DNA from: Spirochaetota bacterium
Lineage (GTDB): Bacteria; Spirochaetota; UBA4802; UB4802
DNA: 5,693 nt
NCBI GenBank assembly: GCA_018399855.1
Contig: JAGYNX010000143.1
Coordinates: forward strand, 1-5,693
Reading direction: 5' to 3'
Numbering within the stretch: the stretch's first letter is position 1; each line of letters opens with the position of its first letter. The notes beneath the pieces were generated by a model. That model ran no database searches. It was given only the letters and a program-made list of their open reading frames with translations, and had not been told where the DNA came from. Of this stretch, positions 5,687-5,693 are shown piece after piece. The position numbers were made by a program, and so were the translations under genes.

Positions 5687-5693
5687 GGGGTCA
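5687..5693. repeat. Truncated GGGGTCA at right edge, probable third REP-like copy in inverted orientation
   Basis: The window ends in CCAGGGGTCA. GGGGTCA is the first part of the GGGGTCAGAGCCTT tract in copies A and B, here on the opposite strand. Its place 87 bp upstream of the RAYT start is where the second of a pair of inverted REPs is expected. Seven bases alone can occur by chance (another GGGGTCA lies at 712-718 inside FemAB), so this rests on position. Confidence 0.4.

Overview
This is a bacterial window of moderate G+C content. It carries five protein-coding genes, one of them cut by the left edge, plus two kinds of repeat. The gene set is a FemA/FemB-type aminoacyl transferase with a Gram-negative-style signal-peptide protein, an M32 carboxypeptidase and a REP-associated tyrosine transposase (RAYT). 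It would fit an environmental diderm, and a spirochaete is my best guess. That assignment is an inference from family impressions, not something the sequence proves.

Layout. Bases 1-465 (minus) hold the N-terminal 155 residues of a calcineurin-like metallophosphoesterase. Upstream of it on the same strand lies a FemAB-family transferase (stop at 577; ATG at 1569). Its reading frame and its family-typical N-terminal motif continue past that ATG to about 1668, where no ATG, GTG or TTG exists. A gene-free stretch of about 500 bp (1669-2168) separates this leftward pair from the rightward genes. It contains two perfect 40-bp inverted repeat arms (1776-1815 and 2020-2059) around an AT-rich core, resembling a small non-autonomous element. 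Then come a secreted protein of unknown function (2169-3200, plus) and an intact M32 metallocarboxypeptidase (3377-4870, plus). Last is a RAYT of the HUH/Y1 superfamily (5007-5600, minus).

The RAYT appears to have its own REP-like sequences. A hairpin followed by AAGGCTCTGACCCCT occurs just downstream of the transposase gene (4949-4981). A second copy in the same orientation sits upstream of the carboxypeptidase gene (3297-3330). The right edge of the window ends in GGGGTCA, the inverted form of the motif tail, about 90 bp upstream of the transposase start. This fits the known arrangement in which a RAYT is bracketed by inverted REPs, but the right copy is cut off.

How the genes relate. The FemAB gene and the phosphoesterase may be co-transcribed (111-bp gap, same strand). 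The secreted protein and the carboxypeptidase are codirectional but separated by 176 bp containing a REP-like copy, so an operon is doubtful. I see no clear new multi-gene system. The points most worth checking are the RAYT/REP family, the 40-bp inverted repeat element, the FemAB start codon, and the altered HE(S/G)Q motif in the carboxypeptidase.
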